Assembly (NCBI RefSeq): GCF_030382115.1 | Contig: NZ_JAUDRJ010000003.1 | Span: 1,778,044-1,836,889 of the forward strand | DNA length: 58,846 nucleotides | DNA from: Nostoc sp. GT001 | Lineage (GTDB): Bacteria > Cyanobacteriota > Cyanobacteriia > Cyanobacteriales > Nostocaceae | Direction: 5' to 3' | Part shown: positions 18,042 through 25,544 of the stretch, in pieces | How the letters are laid out: every line of letters begins with the position of its first letter | How positions within the stretch are numbered: the first letter of the stretch is position 1 | The notes under the pieces: generated by a model | Databases searched by the model: none | Told to the model about the DNA's origin: nothing | The model's input: the letters and a program-made list of their open reading frames with translations, nothing else | Program-made: the position numbers and the translations under genes

Positions 18042-19403
18042 TTGCTAACTATATACGAGTCTTTGGACTTGAGGCTACCTTTAATGCCACCGCGTAGTCG
18101 TCTATACCAAATAGAACCTGTTGGCATAGGGACACTATTAATAGAAAGTTTGACTAGCTACCTTGCTCGATTAGCTGAGGCTCACTGCCTATTCCCAGGA
18201 GTTTTGATGGAAAGAGAACTCGCGCCAATTCTTAATAAGACCTATGGAAGTACAAATTTACATAAAATCTCGAATTTTACGGGAGCGCTAAATGGCACAG
18301 GTGTCATGGCTGCTGACTTAGGTAAAACTATCCAAACCTTGACTCTACGCAATGATCTTCAGTTTTTAACATTGCTAACTTGGTCTGAGCTACTAACGTC
18401 TAGGAATCTACTCCGTTCTATTCGATTTTGGTGTCCAGCTTGTTATGAGGAATGGTACACAACTAGTCAAGTAGTTTACGAACCTTTACTTTGGTCACTG
18501 GATGTAGTGAAAGTCTGTCCACATCACAAGCAAAAGTTGAGCCAAAAGTGTTTTCATTGCTGCCAGACAAATTACACCCTGGCTTGGCGGTCACGACCAG
18601 GATACTGCTCCAAATGTGGGGAGTGGCTTGGGTTGCAAATAGACCTAGAACTCTGCGATCGCAAAGTTTCATCTGAAGCTAACCTAGAATTTGAAATTTG
18701 GATGGCATTTGCTATTGGAGAGTTGCTTGCCCATACTCCGTCTTTAAATTTTCCTTTATCAAAAGACAGCATTGCTAAAGCTCTATGTGCTTACGCAAAC
18801 CAAGTCACTAAAGGTAATATAGCCGCGTTTGCCCGTCAGCTTCAAATTCCTAGAAATACATTATGGCTTTGGTGCAAAGGAGAGAGTATACCTTCAATCA
18901 AATCACTTTTACAAATTTGCTACTGCCTGAAAATATCAGTATTAGATTTTTTAACACAAGGAGTAGAGTCTGCAAGTTCTCTTGAGACCATGCGACTACC
19001 ACCATCTCAAGTGGCAACCAAAGCAAGAGCAACGAGTAAGGTATTTGATACTAATCGAGTCGAACAAGACCTGAAAGAAATACTAATGAGTGAAGAGTCT
19101 CCACCACCATCAATGGAAGAGGTGGCTAGGCGTCTCAATTACGACAGAAGGACTATTTGCAAGCACTTTCGACATCTATGTACTGCTATTTCTACCAGAT
19201 ACCTTAATTATAGGAAAACTGACTATCTACAAACAATAGAGGAATGCTGCAAGGAAATACGACAAATTACGGTTAAGCTTCATAATCAGGATGAATATCC
19301 GACTGAGGCTCGTGTTTCAGCACTGATGTCTAGACCAGGGTTCTTCCGGTATAAAAAAGTGCGTGCTGCTCTAAATCAAATAAAGCAAGAACTTGGCCTT
19401 TAG
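18042..19403 (+). CDS. tniQ: TniQ/TnsD-family target selector, copy 2
   Basis: A 453-residue paralogue of the preceding protein. The start is TTG 18042, supported by AGGAG at 18032-18036. Shared features are SRLYQIEPVGIGTLLIESL, zinc-binding WCPACYE...CPHHKQKLSQKCFHC...YCSKCGEW, and an HTH at FARQLQIPRNTLWLWCKGE. It has only one C-terminal TnsD-type repeat (PPPSMEEVARRLNYDRRTI), where copy 1 has two, so the two probably read different DNA sequences or act as a pair. A spacer of about 120 bp separates it from copy 1. It ends about 90 bp before the first right-end repeat. Confidence 0.9.
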   Translation: MLTIYESLDLRLPLMPPRSRLYQIEPVGIGTLLIESLTSYLARLAEAHCLFPGVLMERELAPILNKTYGSTNLHKISNFTGALNGTGVMAADLGKTIQTLTLRNDLQFLTLLTWSELLTSRNLLRSIRFWCPACYEEWYTTSQVVYEPLLWSLDVVKVCPHHKQKLSQKCFHCCQTNYTLAWRSRPGYCSKCGEWLGLQIDLELCDRKVSSEANLEFEIWMAFAIGELLAHTPSLNFPLSKDSIAKALCAYANQVTKGNIAAFARQLQIPRNTLWLWCKGESIPSIKSLLQICYCLKISVLDFLTQGVESASSLETMRLPPSQVATKARATSKVFDTNRVEQDLKEILMSEESPPPSMEEVARRLNYDRRTICKHFRHLCTAISTRYLNYRKTDYLQTIEECCKEIRQITVKLHNQDEYPTEARVSALMSRPGFFRYKKVRAALNQIKQELGL

Positions 19404-19489
19404 AATCAAGAGGTAGAATTTGAGCAAAATTCATTGTCTTTCTCTACCTTTACTCCGTTTCAACTGAGTCGGAAAGGAAGCGAAAAAAT

Positions 19490-19563
19490 TGGAAGCATAA
19501 CTTTGCCGAATTAAATTGGAAGCATAAGCTTGCCATTGCGGCAAAGTTATCGTTCCACTCACA
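19490..19563 (-). repeat. Right transposon end with three TnsB-type binding repeats
   Basis: Two 20-bp repeats at 19490-19509 and 19517-19536 point in the same direction as those at the left end; only the terminal one (19538-19557, within the 26-bp inverted repeat ending at 19563) is inverted. The inner pair closely matches the inner pair of the left end, including the AAGCTTGCC variant in the second member. Confidence 0.85.
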
Positions 19564-19568
19564 ACAAC
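19564..19568. repeat. Target site duplication, right copy (ACAAC)
   Basis: Exact copy of 2768-2772, immediately outside the right inverted repeat. Confidence 0.92.
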
Positions 19569-19594
19569 AGTTTTGAGTAGCTAGATTTTAATAA

Positions 19595-19667
19595 TGGAGC
19601 TAAGCGGATTCGAACCGCTGACCCCCTCAATGCCATTGAGGTGCGCTACCAACTGCGCTATAACCCC
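19595..19667 (-). tRNA. tRNA-Ala (GGC)
   Basis: On the minus strand a full cloverleaf is seen: acceptor GGGGTTA pairs with TAGCTCC and includes the G3-U70 pair diagnostic of alanine tRNA. The D arm GCGC...GCGC, the anticodon stem CCTCA/TGAGG around loop ATGGCAT (anticodon GGC), and the T arm AGCGG-TTCGAAT-CCGCT are intact. CCA is not encoded. The Tn7-like element begins 31 bp past its 3' end and leaves the gene undamaged; the gene is the presumed attachment-site anchor. Confidence 0.95.
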
Positions 19668-20074
19668 ATAACCCTTAGTAGATAAGCTTTAAAAGCTTAC
19701 TAATTAGTTTTATCAACTGTATTAGTTTAACTATTATGCAAGTTTATGCAAGTTAAGTCAAGAAAACTATATTAAGTTATATACCAGCTAGTATGTCTAA
19801 TTAAGCTTGACGTGCCTTAATTTCAACAATCACCGTATTTTCAGCAGTGTCAGCTAAATTTTAAGATAAGTATTTATGATTACCATTGAACAAAAGTCTA
19901 GGAAATCTTAATCTTAAACGACCTTCCAAGGCTTCAATTCCAACTTTCATGACTATCACGCTGTTGAATAAGCATAGTCATTCCATAGTCAAAAAGAGCC
20001 TTATATAGCAATTCAGTTCCTTAGTACTACAGATGACTAGAAGCTGAAACCGTTATATAGATTAACTTTTAAAG
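19668..20074. other. Intergenic region between the two tRNA genes
   Basis: These 407 bp hold no open frame or RNA fold that I recognise. They may contain the promoter of tRNA-Ala, which is read leftwards. Confidence 0.5.
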
Positions 20075-20148
20075 TGGCTCAGGTCGGAGTTGAACCAACG
20101 ACCCCAGGCTTATGAGTCCCGTGCTCTAACCAACTGAGCTACTGAGCC
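20075..20148 (-). tRNA. tRNA-Met (CAT), elongator type
   Basis: The minus strand folds with a perfect seven-pair acceptor GGCTCAG/CTGAGCC, D stem GCTC/GAGC, anticodon loop CTCATAA (CAT) and T arm GTTGG-TTCAACT-CCGAC. The last pair of the anticodon stem is a mismatch (A-G). The CAT anticodon could also belong to a lysidine-modified tRNA-Ile; overall resemblance to elongator Met tRNA (GTAGCTCAGTTGGTTAGAGC) makes Met the first choice. Confidence 0.88.
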
Positions 20149-20250
20149 ATGTCTTTCCAAATCATAAACTATGATAGCATACAAAACTGCATAAGACTAG
20201 CCCCTTTTGCAATTTTGTTATAAGTTCCATCCCTAGTGAGTCAATAGAAA

Positions 20251-20281
20251 GTAGAAGAGGGAGGGAAGCTCCCTCTTCTAC
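20251..20281 (-). terminator. Hairpin terminator after the M23 peptidase gene
   Basis: A perfect 13-bp stem GTAGAAGAGGGAG / CTCCCTCTTCTAC with a 5-base loop lies 31 bp past the minus-strand gene's stop. On that strand it is followed by TTTCTATT, a moderate U tract. Confidence 0.7.
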
Positions 20282-20311
20282 CAAGATAATAATTTAGTTA
20301 CAGACAGCCAA

Positions 20312-22618
20312 TTATATGCGTTCCGGTAACATAGCTATTGGGTTAACAGCACCCTTGCCTGATGGATGGATTTCAAAGTGGGTGTGTGGCCCAGTACTGT
20401 GACCAGTGCTACCCATTAAAGCAATTGTTTCTCCCTGATTTACTTCCTGACCAGGTTGCACCAGAATTTTGCTGTTATGAGCATAGCGAGTAGTGCTGCC
20501 ATCAGGATGGCGGATTTCGACGAGATTGCCGTAGCCACCATTGTTCCAGCCAGCTTTTAGTATTGTCCCCTCAGCTGAAGCGACAACTGGCGTGCCAGTG
20601 GAGTTAGCAACGTCAATTCCTTTGTGCATTCTACCCCAGCGCCAGCCATAGCCAGAAGTAAGAGTGCCCTTTGCTGGCCAAGTGTAAGCTAAGGTTGAGG
20701 AAGATGGAGGAGGTGTAAGTTCGTCAATGGGTCTGGGAAGATATTGATCCACTGCTGCCAAAGGCGGTAATACCTGTGGAGAAACTGTGGTTCCTCGCAT
20801 TTTTCCTAAGGAGTCAGAGGCATTTACTCTTACAGAAGGTGTGGTAACTCTTGTGGCAGATTGAGTACGAGAGGGAGTCCACTGGCTAGCAGAACCTAGA
20901 TTAGGCAAGAATTCTGGGTTTACTGCTTCGGTAGGGCGTACAGTCGTACGGAATTGGGGCTTAATTGGCTGAACGCTATAGTTAGCCCGAATCGGTGTCG
21001 GAACTGGAATTGGTATTGCTACACTATTCGGTCTAGATGCAGGTTTAGGTACACTGAAATTATTGGGCGTAGAAATAGGAGTGAGGATAGCAGCATTATT
21101 TGCTTCGATCGCTGCTGCTGGCACAACTAAATTACCAGACTGTTGAGCGCGATATTTCTGCTGTAACCTCTGAATTTCCGCTTGTAAGCCCCGCAAACGG
21201 TCATTATTGTTATTGTTTACCCTTGCTACCCTATTTGCTGGTGTCTTAGGCTGTTGCATTTCGGCAAAAGCTTGTGGCACTGGAATGTCACCACCGACGC
21301 CATAAGATTTAGCTGTAGGGGGGGCAGTTTCTAATTCGGTCGCACTATTTGCTTGAATCTGTACAGTTACCGGTGTAGGGACGGCAACGCTATTGTTGTC
21401 GGCAATAGTTGGCGATGATGAACTAGGTAGATATGAGTTAGCACTGCCAATATTCAAAGGGGAGGTAGCTACTTTTGGAGTTTTGCTAGGCTCTACAAAA
21501 GTGGACTGACTCGCTACAGTTGCCTCAACTTGAACAGCAGGAATTTGAACAGCAGGAATAACTAGTTTTTGACTAATTCGCAGTTCATTGGGATTATTGA
21601 GGTTATTTGCTTTAACTAGTTCTGATACTGAAGTGTTGTATCTGCTGGCGATCGCTGCTAGTGTATCTCCAGGCTTAACTTCGTAAGCTGTATGTGCCGA
21701 GGAGGCAATCACTATTGGCGCCGCTGGTACAGATGCACTTGTCTGTGCCTTCTGTTTTAACCTCGATATCAGGTTCGCTTGGCTTACATCGCTAGAAGTG
21801 TCTGACTGGGCTGGTAATGCAGTCTTCTCAACCACAGTTGTCGGCTGTGCCAATGCTATATCAGCTTGTGATAAATTTTTGGTCTCTCCAGACTGCAACT
21901 GCGCCAGACTCTTTCTTAAACGGTTCGATTTTTCTTGTAAGCGATTTAGTGCGAACTCTTGTTGCGCCTTAAGTTGTGCATTTATTTCACTGTTGACTGC
22001 GGTTGACGTTGCCACTGTTTGTGGCTGGGCAGTTAGTGATGCGTTTGTATTATCAACACTATCAGCACTATAGTCAGACAGATTATTGACTGTTGGAAAA
22101 CTAGTTTCGGCTAAGGTATTGTTCAATCCCTGTGCCACTTGGGGCTTCAGGTAGGTGGAATTTTTATAACCTGCGTTTGTTTGAGAAAACGTGTTTGATG
22201 CAGGAACTTGCAAAGATATTCCACTTGCCGCGACTTGCCATTTAGCTTCAAGCCCAGGTACTTGTGAGACTGCCGTTGGTTCCACGATTACAGGATTTTC
22301 CGGCACGCTCGCTGCTGAGACTGCTTGGGACTCCAGCTTTGTGGAGGTGAATTTCACCTCGGTGTCAGGAACAGCAGGAATAGTTGAGGTTGCCTTTTGG
22401 CTGCCTACTGGCACCGCTGCTTGGGCTTGATCGCTTTGTCGAGTCACCAAAAGGCTGGTTGCTCCCATAGAGATTGCCAAGCCAATCATTGCCGCTTTTG
22501 TCCGCACCCGGCTGTTAACTTTTGGATTCATCACATTTAGCAGTTCTACCGGGGCATCATCGCTGCTGGGGGTATTGTTCAACACAGCTTTTACTCTCTT
22601 TTTCAATGCTCGTTTCAA
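20312..22618 (-). CDS. LysM and M23 peptidase-domain cell-wall protein
   Basis: A 768-residue envelope protein. The start is TTG 22618, fixed by a strong AGGAGG six bases upstream. A single hydrophobic segment near residues 40-60 (MIGLAISMGATSLLV) should anchor or export it. A LysM domain follows in the middle (YEVKPGDTLAAIASRYNTS...LVIPA), then a long Pro/Ser/Ala/Thr-rich linker. The C-terminal 120 residues are a LytM/M23 metallopeptidase: SGYGWRWGRMHKGIDVA, YGNLVEIRHPDG and HTHFEIHPSG supply the zinc ligands. Such proteins cut peptidoglycan cross-links or activate amidases at the septum. A terminator lies downstream. Confidence 0.92.
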   Translation of the reverse strand: MKRALKKRVKAVLNNTPSSDDAPVELLNVMNPKVNSRVRTKAAMIGLAISMGATSLLVTRQSDQAQAAVPVGSQKATSTIPAVPDTEVKFTSTKLESQAVSAASVPENPVIVEPTAVSQVPGLEAKWQVAASGISLQVPASNTFSQTNAGYKNSTYLKPQVAQGLNNTLAETSFPTVNNLSDYSADSVDNTNASLTAQPQTVATSTAVNSEINAQLKAQQEFALNRLQEKSNRLRKSLAQLQSGETKNLSQADIALAQPTTVVEKTALPAQSDTSSDVSQANLISRLKQKAQTSASVPAAPIVIASSAHTAYEVKPGDTLAAIASRYNTSVSELVKANNLNNPNELRISQKLVIPAVQIPAVQVEATVASQSTFVEPSKTPKVATSPLNIGSANSYLPSSSSPTIADNNSVAVPTPVTVQIQANSATELETAPPTAKSYGVGGDIPVPQAFAEMQQPKTPANRVARVNNNNNDRLRGLQAEIQRLQQKYRAQQSGNLVVPAAAIEANNAAILTPISTPNNFSVPKPASRPNSVAIPIPVPTPIRANYSVQPIKPQFRTTVRPTEAVNPEFLPNLGSASQWTPSRTQSATRVTTPSVRVNASDSLGKMRGTTVSPQVLPPLAAVDQYLPRPIDELTPPPSSSTLAYTWPAKGTLTSGYGWRWGRMHKGIDVANSTGTPVVASAEGTILKAGWNNGGYGNLVEIRHPDGSTTRYAHNSKILVQPGQEVNQGETIALMGSTGHSTGPHTHFEIHPSGKGAVNPIAMLPERI

Positions 22619-23409
22619 AGACGACCTCCTATGATCACTAGCGCTTAACTGACCTCAATTTTTCTGTTGGATACTAGTAAATGATTTAGATCACAACAAA
22701 CCATAGATTGAGATCACATTCACCAGAGATGCTTACGCAAGATTAACCTGCTTCTCTGATTTAGACAAGTTCACATCTGTTAGCAAAACTTAAATTTTGC
22801 TGTGTTTACTTGTCCGAACCACTCCTAACACCACTTAGGACGATTTTACTCTTTACCATTATCCGCCCTTGTCTTGCGTCAATTGCGGGAACTAGACAAA
22901 CTTGTTTGCCAAGTTCAAGTCGCTGCTGAAAATTAAATTGCGGCGACTTCTGGAAAAGTTATGCCCCCTGCTGTAGATATCTTCAAGATATTTCTACCCC
23001 ATCAGTCTTCTCAACACGAGACTTTACGTTGATTATTCCCTAAAAAACAACCGTATTAACTATCGGCTACTTTTGGGCTGATTTCTGTCCTTGATTGAGC
23101 CAGAATAGCTCAAATGTAAGACATGACTGGATTTTAGCAATTTCGTTCCTAGTTTAGGATGTTTTAAATTCATCAAAATCTATCATTCAAATTTGGCAAT
23201 ATCCCAAGTTTCATATACAAATTTCTTATAATAACCTTACTATACTTGTAAGTATCTTCCACTACATTTTGCGAATAAAACAATTTTCGGTATATTCTTT
23301 TACATATTCTTGCTGTCACCAAGAAAATTTTTGCAATCACAAATAAATCGTCTAATAGGTTTTTGGAAAGCTTATAAGTAAATACACTTATAATCATGAA
23401 TGTAAGCAA
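22619..23409. other. Long leader/intergenic region upstream of the M23 gene
   Basis: About 790 bp with no gene that I trust. It should contain the promoter and a long leader of the M23 gene. Short dyads occur (for example GATATCTTCAAGATATC near 22975), but I could not match a known riboswitch. Confidence 0.5.
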
Positions 23410-23871
23410 CTATTCTAAATAGCCTAACTGACGACGGGTTTCAAATAAGCCAATGGCCACACTTACTGACAGATTCAAGCTACGAACCCCCGGTTGGCTC
23501 ATGGGAATATAGAGGGTAGCATCGCAATCTGACAGAATTTCAGGTGGTAAGCCCGTGGTTTCACTACCAAACAGTAGCCAATCATCAGGTTGAAACTGAA
23601 AGCTTACATAATTACACTTTCCACCAACCGTATAACCCAACCACCTGCCGCCACGCCCCTGATGTACGGTTTTAAAGGCTTCGATGGATTCGTGATAGTG
23701 TAGTTTGACATAAGGCCAGTAATCTAAGCTAGCTCTTTTGAGGTAGCGATCGCTAATTTCAAACCCCAAAGGCCCCACTAAATGCAACTCTGTACCCGTA
23801 GCTGCACAAGTACGGGCAATATTACCTGTATTAGGAGGTATCTGCGGGTTAACTAAAACTACCTGAGGCAT
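23410..23871 (-). CDS. trmL: tRNA (cytidine(34)-2'-O)-methyltransferase
   Basis: A 153-residue SPOUT methyltransferase, the usual length for TrmL. It methylates the ribose of the wobble base in tRNA-Leu isoacceptors. Signature segments are VVLVNPQIPPNTGNIARTCA at the N-terminus, LLFGSETTGLP and the knot sequence IPMSQPGVRSLNLSVSVAI, which binds SAM. The start is ATG 23869-23871. It stands alone on the minus strand, about 340 bp away from gshA. Confidence 0.95.
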   Translation of the reverse strand: MPQVVLVNPQIPPNTGNIARTCAATGTELHLVGPLGFEISDRYLKRASLDYWPYVKLHYHESIEAFKTVHQGRGGRWLGYTVGGKCNYVSFQFQPDDWLLFGSETTGLPPEILSDCDATLYIPMSQPGVRSLNLSVSVAIGLFETRRQLGYLE

Positions 23872-24215
23872 TATCCGTATAATTTAAGTATTGTATAAAA
23901 CAATTAATGGTCAATGTTAAATCTACCAAAAGATAGAGGCTATTCATAGGTTTTGTTAATAATAATCAAGCATCATCTATCTATTAGATTTTTTAAACGA
24001 AATACAAACCATCCCAGATCAATGCCTGAGAGGATATTTGGCTACAATCGGAAAATATTAAGTTTTGTGTAGAGAAAGTAAGTACTTGTATTTTTTGGGG
24101 CTGGTAGTGCCTGCAATAAAATCTACTATTTGTATGAAGATGAAAGTGGGGAAATGAGGGGATAAGGGGATAAACAAAGTGTTTTCTCAATGCCCAATCC
24201 CCAATGCCTTTTGAG
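23872..24215. other. Intergenic region between trmL and gshA
   Basis: 344 bp with no recognised feature; promoter of trmL expected close to 23880-23950. Confidence 0.4.
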
Positions 24216-25355
24216 TTAACCCAGCAGAGACAAACATAATTTGTCTTCGAGTTCGATTTCGCGCTCTTGGGTGGCGATAATAGCTTGAGTGATGACGCGC
24301 TGGGTGTCAACACCGACCGCGTGTAATTGCAACCACTGTTGAGCTTCATTGCCTTCGCGGAGGATTTTGTGCAAAGGGGAAAGGAAACAGCTAAAACCTT
24401 GTTGCTTGGCGATCGCCCAAACATCTTGGTACATTTGAGCAATCCAATCTCTGGCTACAATGCTTCTGCCATCTTGCCAATGCCTCAACTGAGCATCAAG
24501 ACTACCAGCAGCAGCAGCAGCTTCGTTCTCAGCAGTCAGAGTAACAAGTTCTTCAGCAGAGAAAGTACTTTGGGTTAACGGATCGATGCTGGGATTTTCG
24601 ATTATTTGCAATAAACGCGCTTCTAATAAGGCAGTAATGGCTAGTAAGGCAATAGGATCTGTGACTAAATCGCAAATTCGCAGTTCTAGGCGATTCAAGT
24701 CATAAGGACGGCGATCGCCATTTGGTCGCACCGATGCCCACAAGTGCCGCACATTCTGCATGGTTCCGGCAACGAGTTGATCTTCCACCCACTGGATATG
24801 ATCGGCGTGGCTGGCAAATAAGGGCACATGGCTAGGCGTTTGTGGAAAGACGCCCCAACGGGTGGAGTGATAGCCAGTAGCTTTGCCATCCAAGAAGGGA
24901 GATGAGGCGCTGAGGGCGAGAAATAGGGGCGCTTCCATCCGGATGACTCGACACGCCCGCATTAATACTTCTGGGTCACTGATGCCGATATTGATGTGTA
25001 CGCTAGCGGTAACTACTTTCGTGCCGTAGGTATTCTCAATGTAATCATGATAGGGGTTTGCTGGATCGGAACGGAGAAAGCGATCGCCCCCACCCAAAGA
25101 TAAAGTACTCCCTGGTATTAGGGTGTAATCGCCCAAACGATTGAGGTAGTTTCGCAACTCCCGCCGGGGACGCAACAAAGCACACAATAAATTTTCGTAA
25201 TTATGGGATGGTTGGGTTATGTACTCAACGTTGCGGCTATCTGGTTCGCGCATAAATCCATCCAAAGCCGCAACAATTTTGTCGGAGAGACCGACGATTT
25301 CACCTTGAGGCGTGCCAGTGTACATCTCAATCTCAAAGCCTTTTAATAAGACCAC
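24216..25355 (-). CDS. gshA: Glutamate-cysteine ligase, cyanobacterial type
   Basis: A 379-residue enzyme of the cyanobacterial GshA family, catalysing the first step of glutathione synthesis (Glu + Cys + ATP). Start GTG 25355 is preceded by GAGGAG with seven bases spacing. Recognisable segments include GFEIEMYTGTPQGEIVG, PSHNYENLLCALLRPRREL, VTASVHINIGI and YDLNRLELRICDLVTDP. It is soluble, without signal peptide. The gene is followed at a distance by trmL and preceded by an unrelated phospholipase-D-fold gene, so it is probably its own transcription unit. Confidence 0.95.
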   Translation of the reverse strand: MVLLKGFEIEMYTGTPQGEIVGLSDKIVAALDGFMREPDSRNVEYITQPSHNYENLLCALLRPRRELRNYLNRLGDYTLIPGSTLSLGGGDRFLRSDPANPYHDYIENTYGTKVVTASVHINIGISDPEVLMRACRVIRMEAPLFLALSASSPFLDGKATGYHSTRWGVFPQTPSHVPLFASHADHIQWVEDQLVAGTMQNVRHLWASVRPNGDRRPYDLNRLELRICDLVTDPIALLAITALLEARLLQIIENPSIDPLTQSTFSAEELVTLTAENEAAAAAGSLDAQLRHWQDGRSIVARDWIAQMYQDVWAIAKQQGFSCFLSPLHKILREGNEAQQWLQLHAVGVDTQRVITQAIIATQEREIELEDKLCLSLLG

Positions 25356-25544
25356 CTTGTTCTCCTCGGCTCTCTCTACCTATAAATTGTATCGAACAAG
25401 ACGAATCTCTGGATCTATCTTTAAGTCAATCAAAGGTTAAGAATCATTTAATTGACAATCCCCGCGAAATGCAAGCTCGGTATATTTCTGGGCTGTCTTT
25501 GATAAATTATTACTATTGGAGTATGAAAAATATCCTACTGTGGG

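Larger units (their letters stand above)
2773..19563 (+). mobile_element. Tn7-like transposon with TnsA-TnsB fusion, TnsC, two TniQ/TnsD and a defence cargo
   Basis: The element is bounded by a perfect 26-bp inverted repeat (2773-2798 and 19538-19563, beginning TGTGAGTGGAACG) and a 5-bp direct duplication ACAAC on both sides. It is 16,791 bp long. The transposition genes (12442-19403) lie at the tRNA-proximal side and the cargo (3060-11757) at the other side; all genes read in the same direction. The right end stops 31 bp from the 3' end of tRNA-Ala, as expected for TnsD-type homing to a tRNA gene. TnsA-TnsB fusions and tRNA homing are known in cyanobacterial Tn7-like elements, including some CRISPR-associated ones, but no cas gene or CRISPR array is present here. 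Confidence 0.93.

Noticed and set aside
19457..19480. GTTTCAAC followed by GAGTCGG near the right transposon end, resembling the start of a type V-K CRISPR repeat
   Set aside because: It has no matching 3' half, occurs once, and there is no Cas12k or other cas gene in the element.
22640..23160. Possible c-di-AMP (ydaO-type) riboswitch before the M23 peptidase gene
   Set aside because: Such switches often control cell-wall hydrolases, but I could not find the conserved core by eye; a covariance-model search would decide.
23173..23409. 78-residue frame on the minus strand after trmL
   Set aside because: TTG start inside the trmL stop region, AT-rich hydrophobic/basic sequence, no ribosome binding site.
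24327..24578. Frame on the plus strand opposite gshA
   Set aside because: Shadow of the conserved gshA sequence.
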